DNA of 64,000 nt from Auanema rhodensis. Lineage: Eukaryota; Nematoda; Chromadorea; Rhabditida; Rhabditidae. The notes under the pieces are model-generated. The model made no database searches. It worked only from the letters and a program-made list of their open reading frames with translations, and had not been told where the DNA came from. Shown here piece after piece: positions 1-11,934 of the stretch. Each line of letters starts with the position of its first letter. Within the stretch, counting starts at the first letter, position 1. Location: contig OZ059894.1 in the NCBI GenBank assembly GCA_964057225.1, positions 21,048,476 through 21,112,475 of the forward strand, written 5' to 3'. A program made the position numbers and the translations under genes.

Positions 1-32
1 ACTCAACATTGCTTCCAAAAACATTTTGACAA

Positions 33-51
33 AAATTTTTTCGAAAAATTT
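33..51. repeat. CG-centred AT palindrome in each monomer
   Basis: TTTTTCGAAAAA (37-48) is a perfect 12-bp palindrome. It is flanked by AAA (33-35) and TTT (49-51), which pair if one extra T (36) bulges out. The site is essentially biallelic across the window: GAAAAA keeps the palindrome, while GAGAAA breaks it. A third form, TTTTTTTGAAAAA (near 42070, 44527, 47337, 56817, 57873, 59630 and 63840), removes the CpG. It is a short element of unknown role. Confidence 0.65.
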
Positions 52-159
52 CAAAATAATTTAGCAAAAAGTAGATGTTTTTAGATTCCTTTTTTCAAGG
101 CAAAGACGATGGACAATGTTATTCAACGAAAAAATTAATTCTTCAGGGTGAAAATCGAG

Positions 160-181
160 GATATAAGTGTGAACTTATATC
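160..181. repeat. 22-bp hairpin with GTGA loop in each monomer
   Basis: GATATAAGT (160-168) and ACTTATATC (173-181) are perfect reverse complements separated by GTGA, a GNRA-type tetraloop if transcribed. Variant copies show GTAA in the loop (for example near 521), which keeps the GNRA form. ATATGTG (near 7537) gives a T-T mismatch in the stem. GAACATATATC (near 37294) gives an A-A mismatch. GAATTTATATC (near 41503) turns one pair into a G-T wobble. Transcription of the satellite is not shown by the sequence. Confidence 0.75.
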
Positions 182-198
182 AGTTGATATCTCGGTGC

Positions 199-249
199 AT
201 TTTTAAGCTAGCGCAAATCTGATAACACAGAACGACGCAGCTTAAAAAT
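199..249. repeat. Long dyad in each monomer, 11-bp stem with inner stems
   Basis: Positions 199-209 (ATTTTTAAGCT) are the exact reverse complement of 239-249 (AGCTTAAAAAT). After a one-base bulge (A at 210) a further three pairs form: GCG at 211-213 with CGC at 236-238. Nested inside, ATCTG (217-221) pairs with CAGAT (228-232) around the loop ATAACA in copies carrying the CAGATCG variant. CAGAACG copies, including this one, lose one inner pair. The element recurs in all monomers and could extrude as a cruciform or fold in RNA; that is inference. The loop start (position 222) is exactly where the 62-bp duplication restarts at 33833. Confidence 0.8.
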
Positions 250-332
250 CCGCATCGAATGCACTATACTACATTGAGAAACGCTTAATACAAAAATTAG
301 TTATGATCGTTTGAAAAATGATGCATTAGTGT

Positions 333-360
333 ATGTTGAGTTTCCATGTACACTCAACAT
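333..360. repeat. Boundary dyad ATGTTGAG ... CTCAACAT, one per monomer
   Basis: ATGTTGAG (333-340) is the exact reverse complement of CTCAACAT (353-360), with a 12-base loop that contains the palindrome TGTACA (347-352). The element spans the arbitrary monomer boundary and recurs at every one. The surrounding sequence, roughly monomer position 323 through 351 and on to 35 of the next copy, is almost free of variants in this window. The exception I noted is GTACGTTGAG near 37453. It is a candidate protein-binding or structural element by conservation alone. Confidence 0.75.
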
Positions 361-2457
361 TGCTTCCAAAAACATTTTGACAAAAATTTTTTCGAGAAAT
401 TTCAAAATAATTTAGCAAAAAGTAGATGTTTTTAGATTCCTTTTTTCAAGGCAAAGACGATGGACAATGTTATTCAACGAAAAAATTAATTCTTCAGGGT
501 GAAAATCGAGGATATAAGTGTAAACTTATATCAGTTGATATCTCGGTGCATTTTTAAGCTAGCGCAAATCTGATAACACAGATCGACGCAGCTTAAAAAT
601 CCGCATCGAATGCACTATACTACATTGAGAAACGCTTAATACAAAAATTAGTTATGATCGTTTGAAAAATGATGCATTAGTGTATGTTGAGTTTCCATGT
701 ACACTCAACATTGCTTCCAAAAACATTTTGACAAAAATTTTTTCGAAAAATTTCAAGATAATTTAGCAAAAAGTAGATGTTTTTAGATTCCGTTTTTCAA
801 GGCAAAGACGATGGACAATGTTATTCAACGAAAAAATTAATTCTTCAGGGTGAAAATCGAGGATATAAGTGTGAACTTATATCAGTTGATATCTCGGTGC
901 ATTTTTAAGCTAGCGCAAATCTGATAACACAGATCGACGCAGCTTAAAAATCCGCATCGAATGCACTATACTACATTGAGAAACGCTTAATACAAAAATT
1001 AGTTATGATCGTTTGAAAAATGATGCATTAGTGTATGTTGAGTTTCCATGTACACTCAACATTGCTTCCAAAAACATTTTGACAAAAATTTTTTCGAAAA
1101 ATTTCAAAATAATTTAGCAAAAAGTAGATGTTTTTAGATTCCTTTTTTCAAGGCAAAGACGATGGACAATGTTATTCAACGAAAAAATTAATTCTTCAGG
1201 GTGAAAATCGAGGATATAAGTGTGAACTTATATCAGTTGATATCTCGGTGCATTTTTAAGCTAGCGCAAATCTGATAACACAGAACGACGCAGCTTAAAA
1301 ATCCGCATCGAATGCACTATACTACATTGAGAAACGCTTAATACAAAAATTAGTTATGATCGTTTGAAAAATGATGCATTAGTGTATGTTGAGTTTCCAT
1401 GTACACTCAACATTGCTTCCAAAAACATTTTGACAAAAATTTTTTCGAAAAATTTCAAAATAATTTAGCAAAAAGTAGATATTTTAAGTTTCCTTTTTTC
1501 AAGGCAAAGACGATGGACAATGTTATTCAACGAAAAAATTAATTCTTCAGGGTGAAAATCGAGGATATAAGTGTGAACTTATATCAGTTGATATCTCGGT
1601 GCATTTTTAAGCTAGCGCAAATCTGATAACACAGAACGACGCAGCTTAAAAATCCGCATCGAATGCACTATACTACATTGAGAAACGCTTAATACAAAAA
1701 TTAGTTATGATCGTTTGAAAAATGATGCATTAGTGTATGTTGAGTTTCCATGTACACTCAACATTGCTTCCAAAAACATTTTGACAAAAATTTTTTCGAG
1801 AAATTTCAAAATAATTTAGCAAAAAGTAGATGTTTTTAGATTCCTTTTTTCAAGGCAAAAACGATGGACAATGTTATTCAACGAAAAAATTAATTCTTCA
1901 GGGTGAAAATCGAGGATATAAGTGTGAACTTATATCAGTTGATATCTCGGTGCATTTTTAAGCTAGCGCAAATCTGATAACACAGATCGAGGCAGCTTAA
2001 AAATCCGCATCGAATGCACTATACTACATTGAGAAACGCTTAATACAAAAATTAGTTATGATCGTTTGAAAAATGATGCATTAGTGTATGTTGAGTTTCC
2101 ATGTACACTCAACATTGCTTCCAAAAACATTTTGACAAAAATTTTTTCGAAAAATTTCAAAATAATTTAGCAAAAAGTAGATGTTTTTAGATTCCTTTTT
2201 TCAAGGCAAAGACGATGGACAATGTTATTCAACGAAAAAATTAATTCTTCAGGGTGAAAATCGAGGATATAAGTGTGAACTTATATCAGTTGATATCTCG
2301 GTGCATTTTTAAGCTAGCGCAAATCTGATAACACAGAACGACGCAGCTTAAAAATCCGCATCGAATGCACTATACTACATTGAGAAACGCTTAATACAAA
2401 AATTAGTTATGATCGTTTGAAAAATGATGCATTAGTGTATGTTGAGTTTCCATGTAC

Positions 2458-5400
2458 ACTCAACATTGCTTCCAAAAACATTTTGACAAAAATTTTTTCG
2501 AGAAATTTCAAAATAATTTAGCAAAAAGTAGATGTTTTTAGATTCCTTTTTTCAAGGCAAAGACGATGGACAATGTTATTCAACGAAAAAATTAATTCTT
2601 CAGGGTGAAAATCGAGGATATAAGTGTGAACTTATATCAGTTGATATCTCGGTGCATTTTTAAGCTAGCGCAAATCTGATAACACAGATCGACGCAGCTT
2701 AAAAATCCGCATCGAATGCACTATACTACATTGAGAAACGCTTAATACAAAAATTAGTTATGATCGTTTGAAAAATGATGCATTAGTGTATGTTGAGTTT
2801 CCATGTACACTCAACATTGCTTCCAAAAACATTTTGACAAAAATTTTTTCGAAAAATTTCAAGATAATTTAGCAAAAAGTAGATGTTTTTAGATTCCTTT
2901 TTTCAAGGCAAAGACGATGGACAATGTTATTCAACGAAAAAATTAATTCTTCAGGGTGAAAATCGAGGATATAAGTGTGAACTTATATCAGTTGATATCT
3001 CGGTGCATTTTTAAGCTAGCGCAAATCTGATAACACAGATCGACGCAGCTTAAAAATCCGCATCGAATGCACTATACTACATTGAGAAACGCTTAATACA
3101 AAAATTAGTTATGATCGTTTGAAAAATGATGCATTAGTGTATGTTGAGTTTCCATGTACACTCAACATTGCTTCCAAAAACATTTTGACAAAAATTTTTT
3201 CGAAAAATTTCAAAATAATTTAGCAAAAAGTAGATATTTTAAGTTTCCTTTTTTCAAGGCAAAGACGATGGACAATGTTATTCAACGAAAAAATTAATTC
3301 TTCAGGGTGAAAATCGAGGATATAAGTGTAAACTTATATCAGTTGATATCTCGGTGCATTTTTAAGCTAGCGCAAATCTGATAACACAGAACGACGCAGC
3401 TTAAAAATCCGCATCGAATGCACTATACTACATTGAGAAACGCTTAATACAAAAATTAGTTATGATCGTTTGAAAAATGATGCATTAGTGTATGTTGAGT
3501 TTCCATGTACACTCAACATTGCTTCCAAAAACATTTTGACAAAAATTTTTTCGAAAAATTTCAAAATAATTTAGCAAAAAGTAGATGTTTTTAGATTCCT
3601 TTTTTCAAGGCAAAGACGATGGACAATGTTATTCAACGAAAAAATTAATTCTTCAGGGTGAAAATCGAGGATATAAGTGTGAACTTATATCAGTTGATAT
3701 CTCGGTGCATTTTTAAGCTAGCGCAAATCTGATAACACAGATCGACGCAGCTTAAAAATCCGCATCGAATGCACTATACTACATTGAGAAACGCTTAATA
3801 CAAAAATTAGTTATGATCGTTTGAAAAATGATGCATTAGTGTATGTTGAGTTTCCATGTACACTCAACATTGCTTCCAAAAACATTTTGACAAAAATTTT
3901 TTCGAAAAATTTCAAAATAATTTAGCAAAAAGTAGATGTTTTTAAATTCCTTTTTTCAAGGCAAAGACGATGGACAATGTTATTCAACGAAAAAATTAAT
4001 TCTTCAGGGTGAAAATCGAGGATATAAGTGTGAACTTATATCAGTTGATATCTCGGTGCATTTTTAAGCTAGCGCAAATCTGATAACACAGATCGACGCA
4101 GCTTAAAAATCCGCATCGAATGCACTATACTACATTGAGAAACGCTTAATACAAAAATTAGTTATGATCGTTTGAAAAATGATGCATTAGTGTATGTTGA
4201 GTTTCCATGTACACTCAACATTGCTTCCAAAAACATTTTGACAAAAATTTTTTCGAAAAATTTCAAAATAATTTAGCAAAAAGTAGATGTTTTTAGATTC
4301 CTTTTTTCAAGGCAAAGACGATGGACAATGTTATTCAACGAAAAAATTAATTCTTCAGGGTGAAAATCGAGGATATAAGTGTGAACTTATATCAGTTGAT
4401 ATCTCGGTGCATTTTTAAGCTAGCGCAAATCTGATAACACAGATCGACGCAGCTTAAAAATCCGCATCGAATGCACTATACTACATTGAGAAACGCTTAA
4501 TACAAAAATTAGTTATGATCGTTTGAAAAATGATGCATTAGTGTATGTTGAGTTTCCATGTACACTCAACATTGCTTCCAAAAACATTTTGACAAAAATT
4601 TTTTCGAAAAATTTCAAAATAATTTAGCAAAAAGTAGATGTTTTTAGATTCCTTTTTTCAAGGCAAAGACGATGGACAATGTTATTCAACGAAAAAATTA
4701 ATTCTTCAGGGTGAAAATCGAGGATATAAGTGTGAACTTATATCAGTTGATATCTCGGTGCATTTTTAAGCTAGCGCAAATCTGATAACACAGAACGACG
4801 CAGCTTAAAAATCCGCATCGAATGCACTATACTACATTGAGAAACGCTTAATACAAAAATTAGTTATGATCGTTTGAAAAATGATGCATTAGTGTATGTT
4901 GAGTTTCCATGTACACTCAACATTGCTTCCAAAAACATTTTGACAAAAATTTTTTCGAGAAATTTCAAAATAATTTAGCAAAAAGTAGATGTTTTTAGAT
5001 TCCTTTTTTCAAGGCAAAGACGATGGACAATGTTATTCAACGAAAAAATTAATTCTTCAGGGTGAAAATCGAGGATATAAGTGTGAACTTATATCAGTTG
5101 ATATCTCGGTGCATTTTTAAGCTAGCGCAAATCTGATAACACAGATCGACGCAGCTTAAAAATCCGCATCGAATGCACTATACTACATTGAGAAACGCTT
5201 AATACAAAAATTAGTTATGATCGTTTGAAAAATGATGCATTAGTGTATGTTGAGTTTCCATGTACACTCAACATTGCTTCCAAAAACATTTTGACAAAAA
5301 TTTTTTCGAAAAATTTCAAGATAATTTAGCAAAAAGTAGATGTTTTTAGATTCCGTTTTTCAAGGCAAAGACGATGGACAATGTTATTCAACGAAAAAAT

Positions 5401-6318
5401 TAATTCTTCAGGGTGAAAATCGAGGATATAAGTGTGAACTTATATCAGTTGATATCTCGGTGCATTTTTAAGCTAGCGCAAATCTGATAACACAGATCGA
5501 CGCAGCTTAAAAATCCGCATCGAATGCACTATACTACATTGAGAAACGCTTAATACAAAAATTAGTTATGATCGTTTGAAAAATGATGCATTAGTGTATG
5601 TTGAGTTTCCATGTACACTCAACATTGCTTCCAAAAACATTTTGACAAAAATTTTTTCGAAAAATTTCAAAATAATTTAGCAAAAAGTAGATATTTTAAG
5701 TTTCCTTTTTTCAAGGCAAAGACGATGGACAATGTTATTCAACGAAAAAATTAATTCTTCAGGGTGAAAATCGAGGATATAAGTGTAAACTTATATCAGT
5801 TGATATCTCGGTGCATTTTTAAGCTAGCGCAAATCTGATAACACAGAACGACGCAGCTTAAAAATCCGCATCGAATGCACTATACTACATTGAGAAACGC
5901 TTAATACAAAAATTAGTTATGATCGTTTGAAAAATGATGCATTAGTGTATGTTGAGTTTCCATGTACACTCAACATTGCTTCCAAAAACATTTTGACAAA
6001 AATTTTTTCGAAAAATTTCAAAATAATTTAGCAAAAAGTAGATGTTTTTAGATTCCTTTTTTCAAGGCAAAGACGATGGACAATGTTATTCAACGAAAAA
6101 ATTAATTCTTCAGGGTGAAAATCGAGGATATAAGTGTGAACTTATATCAGTTGATATCTCGGTGCATTTTTAAGCTAGCGCAAATCTGATAACACAGATC
6201 GACGCAGCTTAAAAATCCGCATCGAATGCACTATACTACATTGAGAAACGCTTAATACAAAAATTAGTTATGATCGTTTGAAAAATGATGCATTAGTGTA
6301 TGTTGAGTTTCCATGTAC
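2458..6318 (+). repeat. Four-monomer block repeated at seven-monomer spacing
   Basis: Monomers 8-11 (2458-3861) and 15-18 (4915-6318) show the same order of markers: GAGAAATTT with CAGATCG; AAGATAATTT with CAGATCG; GATATTTTAAG with GTAAAC and CAGAACG; then a plain CAGATCG copy. The one difference I noted is ATTCCGTTTTT in monomer 16, which is also present in monomer 3. The 2457-bp offset is a higher-order repeat trace. Confidence 0.7.
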
Positions 6319-9300
6319 ACTCAACATTGCTTCCAAAAACATTTTGACAAAAATTTTTTCGAAAAATTTCAAAATAATTTAGCAAAAAGTAGATGTTTTT
6401 AGATTCCTTTTTTCAAGGCAAAGACGATGGACAATGTTATTCAACGAAAAAATTAATTCTTCAGGGTGAAAATCGAGGATATAAGTGTGAACTTATATCA
6501 GTTGATATCTCGGTGCATTTTTAAGCTAGCGCAAATCTGATAACACAGAACGACGCAGCTTAAAAATCCGCATCGAATGCACTATACTACATTGAGAAAC
6601 GCTTAATACAAAAATTAGTTATGATCGTTCGAAAAATGATGCATTAGTGTATGTTGAGTTTCCATGTACACTCAACATTGCTTCCAAAAACATTTTGACA
6701 AAAATTTTTTCGAAAAATTTCAAAATAATTTAGCAAAAAGTAGATGTTTTTAGATTCCTTTTTTCAAGGCAAAGACGATGGACAATGTTATTCAACGAAA
6801 AAATTAATTCTTCAGGGTGAAAATCGAGGATATAAGTGTGAACTTATATCAGTTGATATCTCGGTGCATTTTTAAGCTAGCGCAAATCTGATAACTCAGA
6901 ACGACGCAGCTTAAAAATCCGCATCGAATGCACTATACTACATTGAGAAACGCTTAATACAAAAATTAGTTATGATCGTTTGAAAAATGATGCATTAGTG
7001 TATGTTGAGTTTCCATGTACACTCAACATTGCTTCCAAAAACATTTTGACAAAAATTTTTTCGAGAAATTTCAAAATAATTTAGCAAAAAGTAGATGTTT
7101 TTAGATTCCTTTTTTCAAGGCAAAGACGATGGACAATGTTATTCAACGAAAAAATTAATCCTTCAGGGTGAAAATCGAGGATATAAGTGTAAACTTATAT
7201 CAGTTGATATCTCGGTGCATTTTTAAGCTAGCGCAAATCTGATAACACAGAACGACGCAGCTTAAAAATCCGCATCGAATGCACTATACTACATTGAGAA
7301 ACGCTTAATACAAAAATTAGTTATGATCGTTTGAAAAATGATGCATTAGTGTATGTTGAGTTTCCATGTACACTCAACATTGCTTCCAAAAACATTTTGA
7401 CAAAAATTTTTTCGAAAAATTTCAAGATAATTTAGCAAAAAGTAGATGTTTTTAGATTCCTTTTTTCAAGGCAAAGACGATGGACAATGTTATTCAACGA
7501 AAAAATTAATTCTTCAGGGTGAAAATCGAGGATATATGTGTGAACTTATATCAGTTGATATCTCGGTGCATTTTTAAGCTAGCGCAAATCTGATAACACA
7601 GATCGACGCAGCTTAAAAATCCGCATCGAATGCACTATACTACATTGAGAAACGCTTAATACAAAAATTAGTTATGATCGTTTGAAAAATGATGCATTAG
7701 TGTATGTTGAGTTTCCATGTACACTCAACATTGCTTCCAAAAACATTTTGACAAAAATTTTTTCGAAAAATTTCAAAATAATTTAGCAAAAAGTAGATGT
7801 TTTTAGATTCCTTTTTTCAAGGCAAAGACGATGGACAATGTTATTCAACGAAAAAATTAATTCTTCAGGGTGAAAATCGAGGATATAAGTGTGAACTTAT
7901 ATCAGTTGATATCTCGGTGCATTTTTAAGCTAGCGCAAATCTGATAACACAGAACGACGCAGCTTAAAAATCCGCATCGAATGCACTATACTACATTGAG
8001 AAACGCTTAATACAAAAATTAGTTATGATCGTTTGAAAAATGATGCATTAGTGTATGTTGAGTTTCCATGTACACTCAACATTGCTTCCAAAAACATTTT
8101 GACAAAAATTTTTTCGAAAAATTTCAAGATAATTTAGCAAAAAGTAGATGTTTTTAGATTCCTTTTTTCAAGGCAAAGACGATGGACAATGTTATTCAAC
8201 GAAAAAATTAATTCTTCAGGGTGAAAATCGAGGATATAAGTGTGAACTTATATCAGTTGATATCTCGGTGCATTTTTAAGCTAGCGCAAATCTGATAACA
8301 CAGAACGACGCAGCTTAAAAATCCGCATCGAATGCACTATACTACATTGAGAAACGCTTAATACAAAAATTAGTTATGATCGTTCGAAAAATGATGCATT
8401 AGTGTATGTTGAGTTTCCATGTACACTCAACATTGCTTCCAAAAACATTTTGACAAAAATTTTTTCGAAAAATTTCAAAATAATTTAGCAAAAAGTAGAT
8501 GTTTTTAGATTCCTTTTTTCAAGGCAAAGACGATGGACAATGTTATTCAACGAAAAAATTAATTCTTCAGGGTGAAAATCGAGGATATAAGTGTGAACTT
8601 ATATCAGTTGATATCTCGGTGCATTTTTAAGCTAGCGCAAATCTGATAACACAGATCGACGCAGCTTAAAAATCCGCATCGAATGCACTATACTACATTG
8701 AGAAACGCTTAATACAAAAATTAGTTATGATCGTTTGAAAAATGATGCATTAGTGTATGTTGAGTTTCCATGTACACTCAACATTGCTTCCAAAAACATT
8801 TTGACAAAAATTTTTTCGAAAAATTTCAAAATAATTTAGCAAAAAGTAGATGTTTTTAGATTCCTTTTTTCAAGGCAAAGACGATGGACAATGTTATTCA
8901 ACGAAAAAATTAATTCTTCAGGGTGAAAATCGAGGATATAAGTGTGAACTTATATCAGTTGATATCTCGGTGCATTTTTAAGCTAGCGCAAATCTGATAA
9001 CACAGAACGACGCAGCTTAAAAATCCGCATCGAATGCACTATACTACATTGAGAAACGCTTAATACAAAAATTAGTTATGATCGTTCGAAAAATGATGCA
9101 TTAGTGTATGTTGAGTTTCCATGTACACTCAACATTGCTTCCAAAAACATTTTGACAAAAATTTTTTCGAAAAATTTCAAAATAATTTAGCAAAAAGTAG
9201 ATGTTTTTAGATTCCTTTTTTCAAGGCAAAGACGATGGACAATGTTATTCAACGAAAAAATTAATTCTTCAGGGTGAAAATCGAGGATATAAGTGTGAAC

Positions 9301-11934
9301 TTATATCAGTTGATATCTCGGTGCATTTTTAAGCTAGCGCAAATCTGATAACTCAGAACGACGCAGCTTAAAAATCCGCATCGAATGCACTATACTACAT
9401 TGAGAAACGCTTAATACAAAAATTAGTTATGATCGTTTGAAAAATGATGCATTAGTGTATGTTGAGTTTCCATGTACACTCAACATTGCTTCCAAAAACA
9501 TTTTGACAAAAATTTTTTCGAGAAATTTCAAAATAATTTAGCAAAAAGTAGATGTTTTTAGATTCCTTTTTTCAAGGCAAAGACGATGGACAATGTTATT
9601 CAACGAAAAAATTAATTCTTCAGGGTGAAAATCGAGGATATAAGTGTGAACTTATATCAGTTGATATCTCGGTGCATTTTTAAGCTAGCGCAAATCTGAT
9701 AACACAGAACGACGCAGCTTAAAAATCCGCATCGAATGCACTATACTACATTGAGAAACGCTTAATACAAAAATTAGTTATGATCGTTTGAAAAATGATG
9801 CATTAGTGTATGTTGAGTTTCCATGTACACTCAACATTGCTTCCAAAAACATTTTGACAAAAATTTTTTCGAAAAATTTCAAGATAATTTAGCAAAAAGT
9901 AGATGTTTTTAGATTCCTTTTTTCAAGGCAAAGACGATGGACAATGTTATTCAACGAAAAAATTAATTCTTCAGGGTGAAAATCGAGGATATATGTGTGA
10001 ACTTATATCAGTTGATATCTCGGTGCATTTTTAAGCTAGCGCAAATCTGATAACACAGATCGACGCAGCTTAAAAATCCGCATCGAATGCACTATACTAC
10101 ATTGAGAAACGCTTAATACAAAAATTAGTTATGATCGTTTGAAAAATGATGCATTAGTGTATGTTGAGTTTCCATGTACACTCAACATTGCTTCCAAAAA
10201 CATTTTGACAAAAATTTTTTCGAAAAATTTCAAGATAATTTAGCAAAAAGTAGATGTTTTTAGATTCCTTTTTTCAAGGCAAAGACGATGGACAATGTTA
10301 TTCAACGAAAAAATTAATTCTTCAGGGTGAAAATCGAGGATATAAGTGTGAACTTATATCAGTTGATATCTCGGTGCATTTTTAAGCTAGCGCAAATCTG
10401 ATAACACAGAACGACGCAGCTTAAAAATCCGCATCGAATGCACTATACTACATTGAGAAACGCTTAATACAAAAATTAGTTATGATCGTTTGAAAAATGA
10501 TGCATTAGTGTATGTTGAGTTTCCATGTACACTCAACATTGCTTCCAAAAACATTTTGACAAAAATTTTTTCGAAAAATTTCAAGATAATTTAGCAAAAA
10601 GTAGATGTTTTTAGATTCCTTTTTTCAAGGCAAAGACGATGGACAATGTTATTCAACGAAAAAATTAATTCTTCAGGGTGAAAATCGAGGATATAAGTGT
10701 GAACTTATATCAGTTGATATCTCGGTGCATTTTTAAGCTAGCGCAAATCTGATAACACAGAACGACGCAGCTTAAAAATCCGCATCGAATGCACTATACT
10801 ACATTGAGAAACGCTTAATACAAAAATTAGTTATGATCGTTCGAAAAATGATGCATTAGTGTATGTTGAGTTTCCATGTACACTCAACATTGCTTCCAAA
10901 AACATTTTGACAAAAATTTTTTCGAAAAATTTCAAAATAATTTAGCAAAAAGTAGATGTTTTTAGATTCCTTTTTTCAAGGCAAAGACGATGGACAATGT
11001 TATTCAACGAAAAAATTAATTCTTCAGGGTGAAAATCGAGGATATAAGTGTGAACTTATATCAGTTGATATCTCGGTGCATTTTTAAGCTAGCGCAAATC
11101 TGATAACTCAGAACGACGCAGCTTAAAAATCCGCATCGAATGCACTATACTACATTGAGAAACGCTTAATACAAAAATTAGTTATGATCGTTTGAAAAAT
11201 GATGCATTAGTGTATGTTGAGTTTCCATGTACACTCAACATTGCTTCCAAAAACATTTTGACAAAAATTTTTTCGAGAAATTTCAAAATAATTTAGCAAA
11301 AAGTAGATGTTTTTAGATTCCTTTTTTCAAGGCAAAGACGATGGACATTGTTATTCAACGAAAAAATTAATTCTTCAGGGTGAAAATCGAGGATATAAGT
11401 GTAAACTTATATCAGTTGATATCTCGGTGCATTTTTAAGCTAGCGCAAATCTGATAACACAGAACGACGCAGCTTAAAAATCCGCATCGAATGCACTATA
11501 CTACATTGAGAAACGCTTAATACAAAAATTAGTTATGATCGTTTGAAAAATGATGCATTAGTGTATGTTGAGTTTCCATGTACACTCAACATTGCTTCCA
11601 AAAACATTTTGACAAAAATTTTTTCGAAAAATTTCAAGATAATTTAGCAAAAAGTAGATGTTTTTAGATTCCTTTTTTCAAGGCAAAGACGATGGACAAT
11701 GTTATTCAACGAAAAAATTAATTCTTCAGGGTGAAAATCGAGGATATATGTGTGAACTTATATCAGTTGATATCTCGGTGCATTTTTAAGCTAGCGCAAA
11801 TCTGATAACACAGATCGACGCAGCTTAAAAATCCGCATCGAATGCACTATACTACATTGAGAAACGCTTAATACAAAAATTAGTTATGATCGTTTGAAAA
11901 ATGATGCATTAGTGTATGTTGAGTTTCCATGTAC
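6319..11934 (+). repeat. Four-monomer block present three times (7- and 5-monomer spacing)
   Basis: The ordered set CGTTCGAAAA, then ATAACTCAG, then GAGAAATTT, then AAGATAATTT with ATATGTG occurs at 6319-7722, 8776-10179 and 10531-11934. Intervals are seven and five monomers, so the block moved by duplications of unequal size. GTAAAC accompanies the third monomer in the first and third blocks only, so the blocks are not identical. Confidence 0.72.

Larger units (their letters stand above)
1..351 (+). repeat. Reference 351-bp satellite monomer
   Basis: This first copy is used as the coordinate reference; the choice of phase is arbitrary. Base count gives 53 C and 57 G (31% G+C) and 12 CpG. 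Positions 17-95 are rich in A- and T-tracts, while positions 185-285 hold most of the G+C. Stops occur in all plus frames (TGA at 27, TAG at 62, TAG at 82) and all minus frames (complements of TCA at 3, TTA at 61, TCA at 95), so there is no coding potential beyond short chance frames. Single sites seen per monomer include GATATC (186-191), GCTAGC (207-212) and TGTACA (347-352, crossing the phase boundary). The length is near twice 175 bp, compatible with two nucleosomes per monomer. Confidence 0.95.

Noticed and set aside
17-95. Intrinsically curved DNA from phased A-tracts
   Set aside because: A- and T-tracts are frequent, but their centres are about 6 to 13.5 bp apart and not in steady 10-11-bp phase, so strong curvature cannot be claimed by eye.
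138-160. Hammerhead ribozyme, known in some satellites; the minus strand has CTGAAGA and the plus strand has CTGATAA
   Set aside because: CTGAAGA fits CUGANGA, but no second helix closing on GAAA with a third helix and cleavage triplet is visible; CTGATAA does not fit the core.
1-351. Monomer as an ancient dimer of two 175-bp halves
   Set aside because: I saw no convincing alignment between the two halves beyond short AT-rich words.
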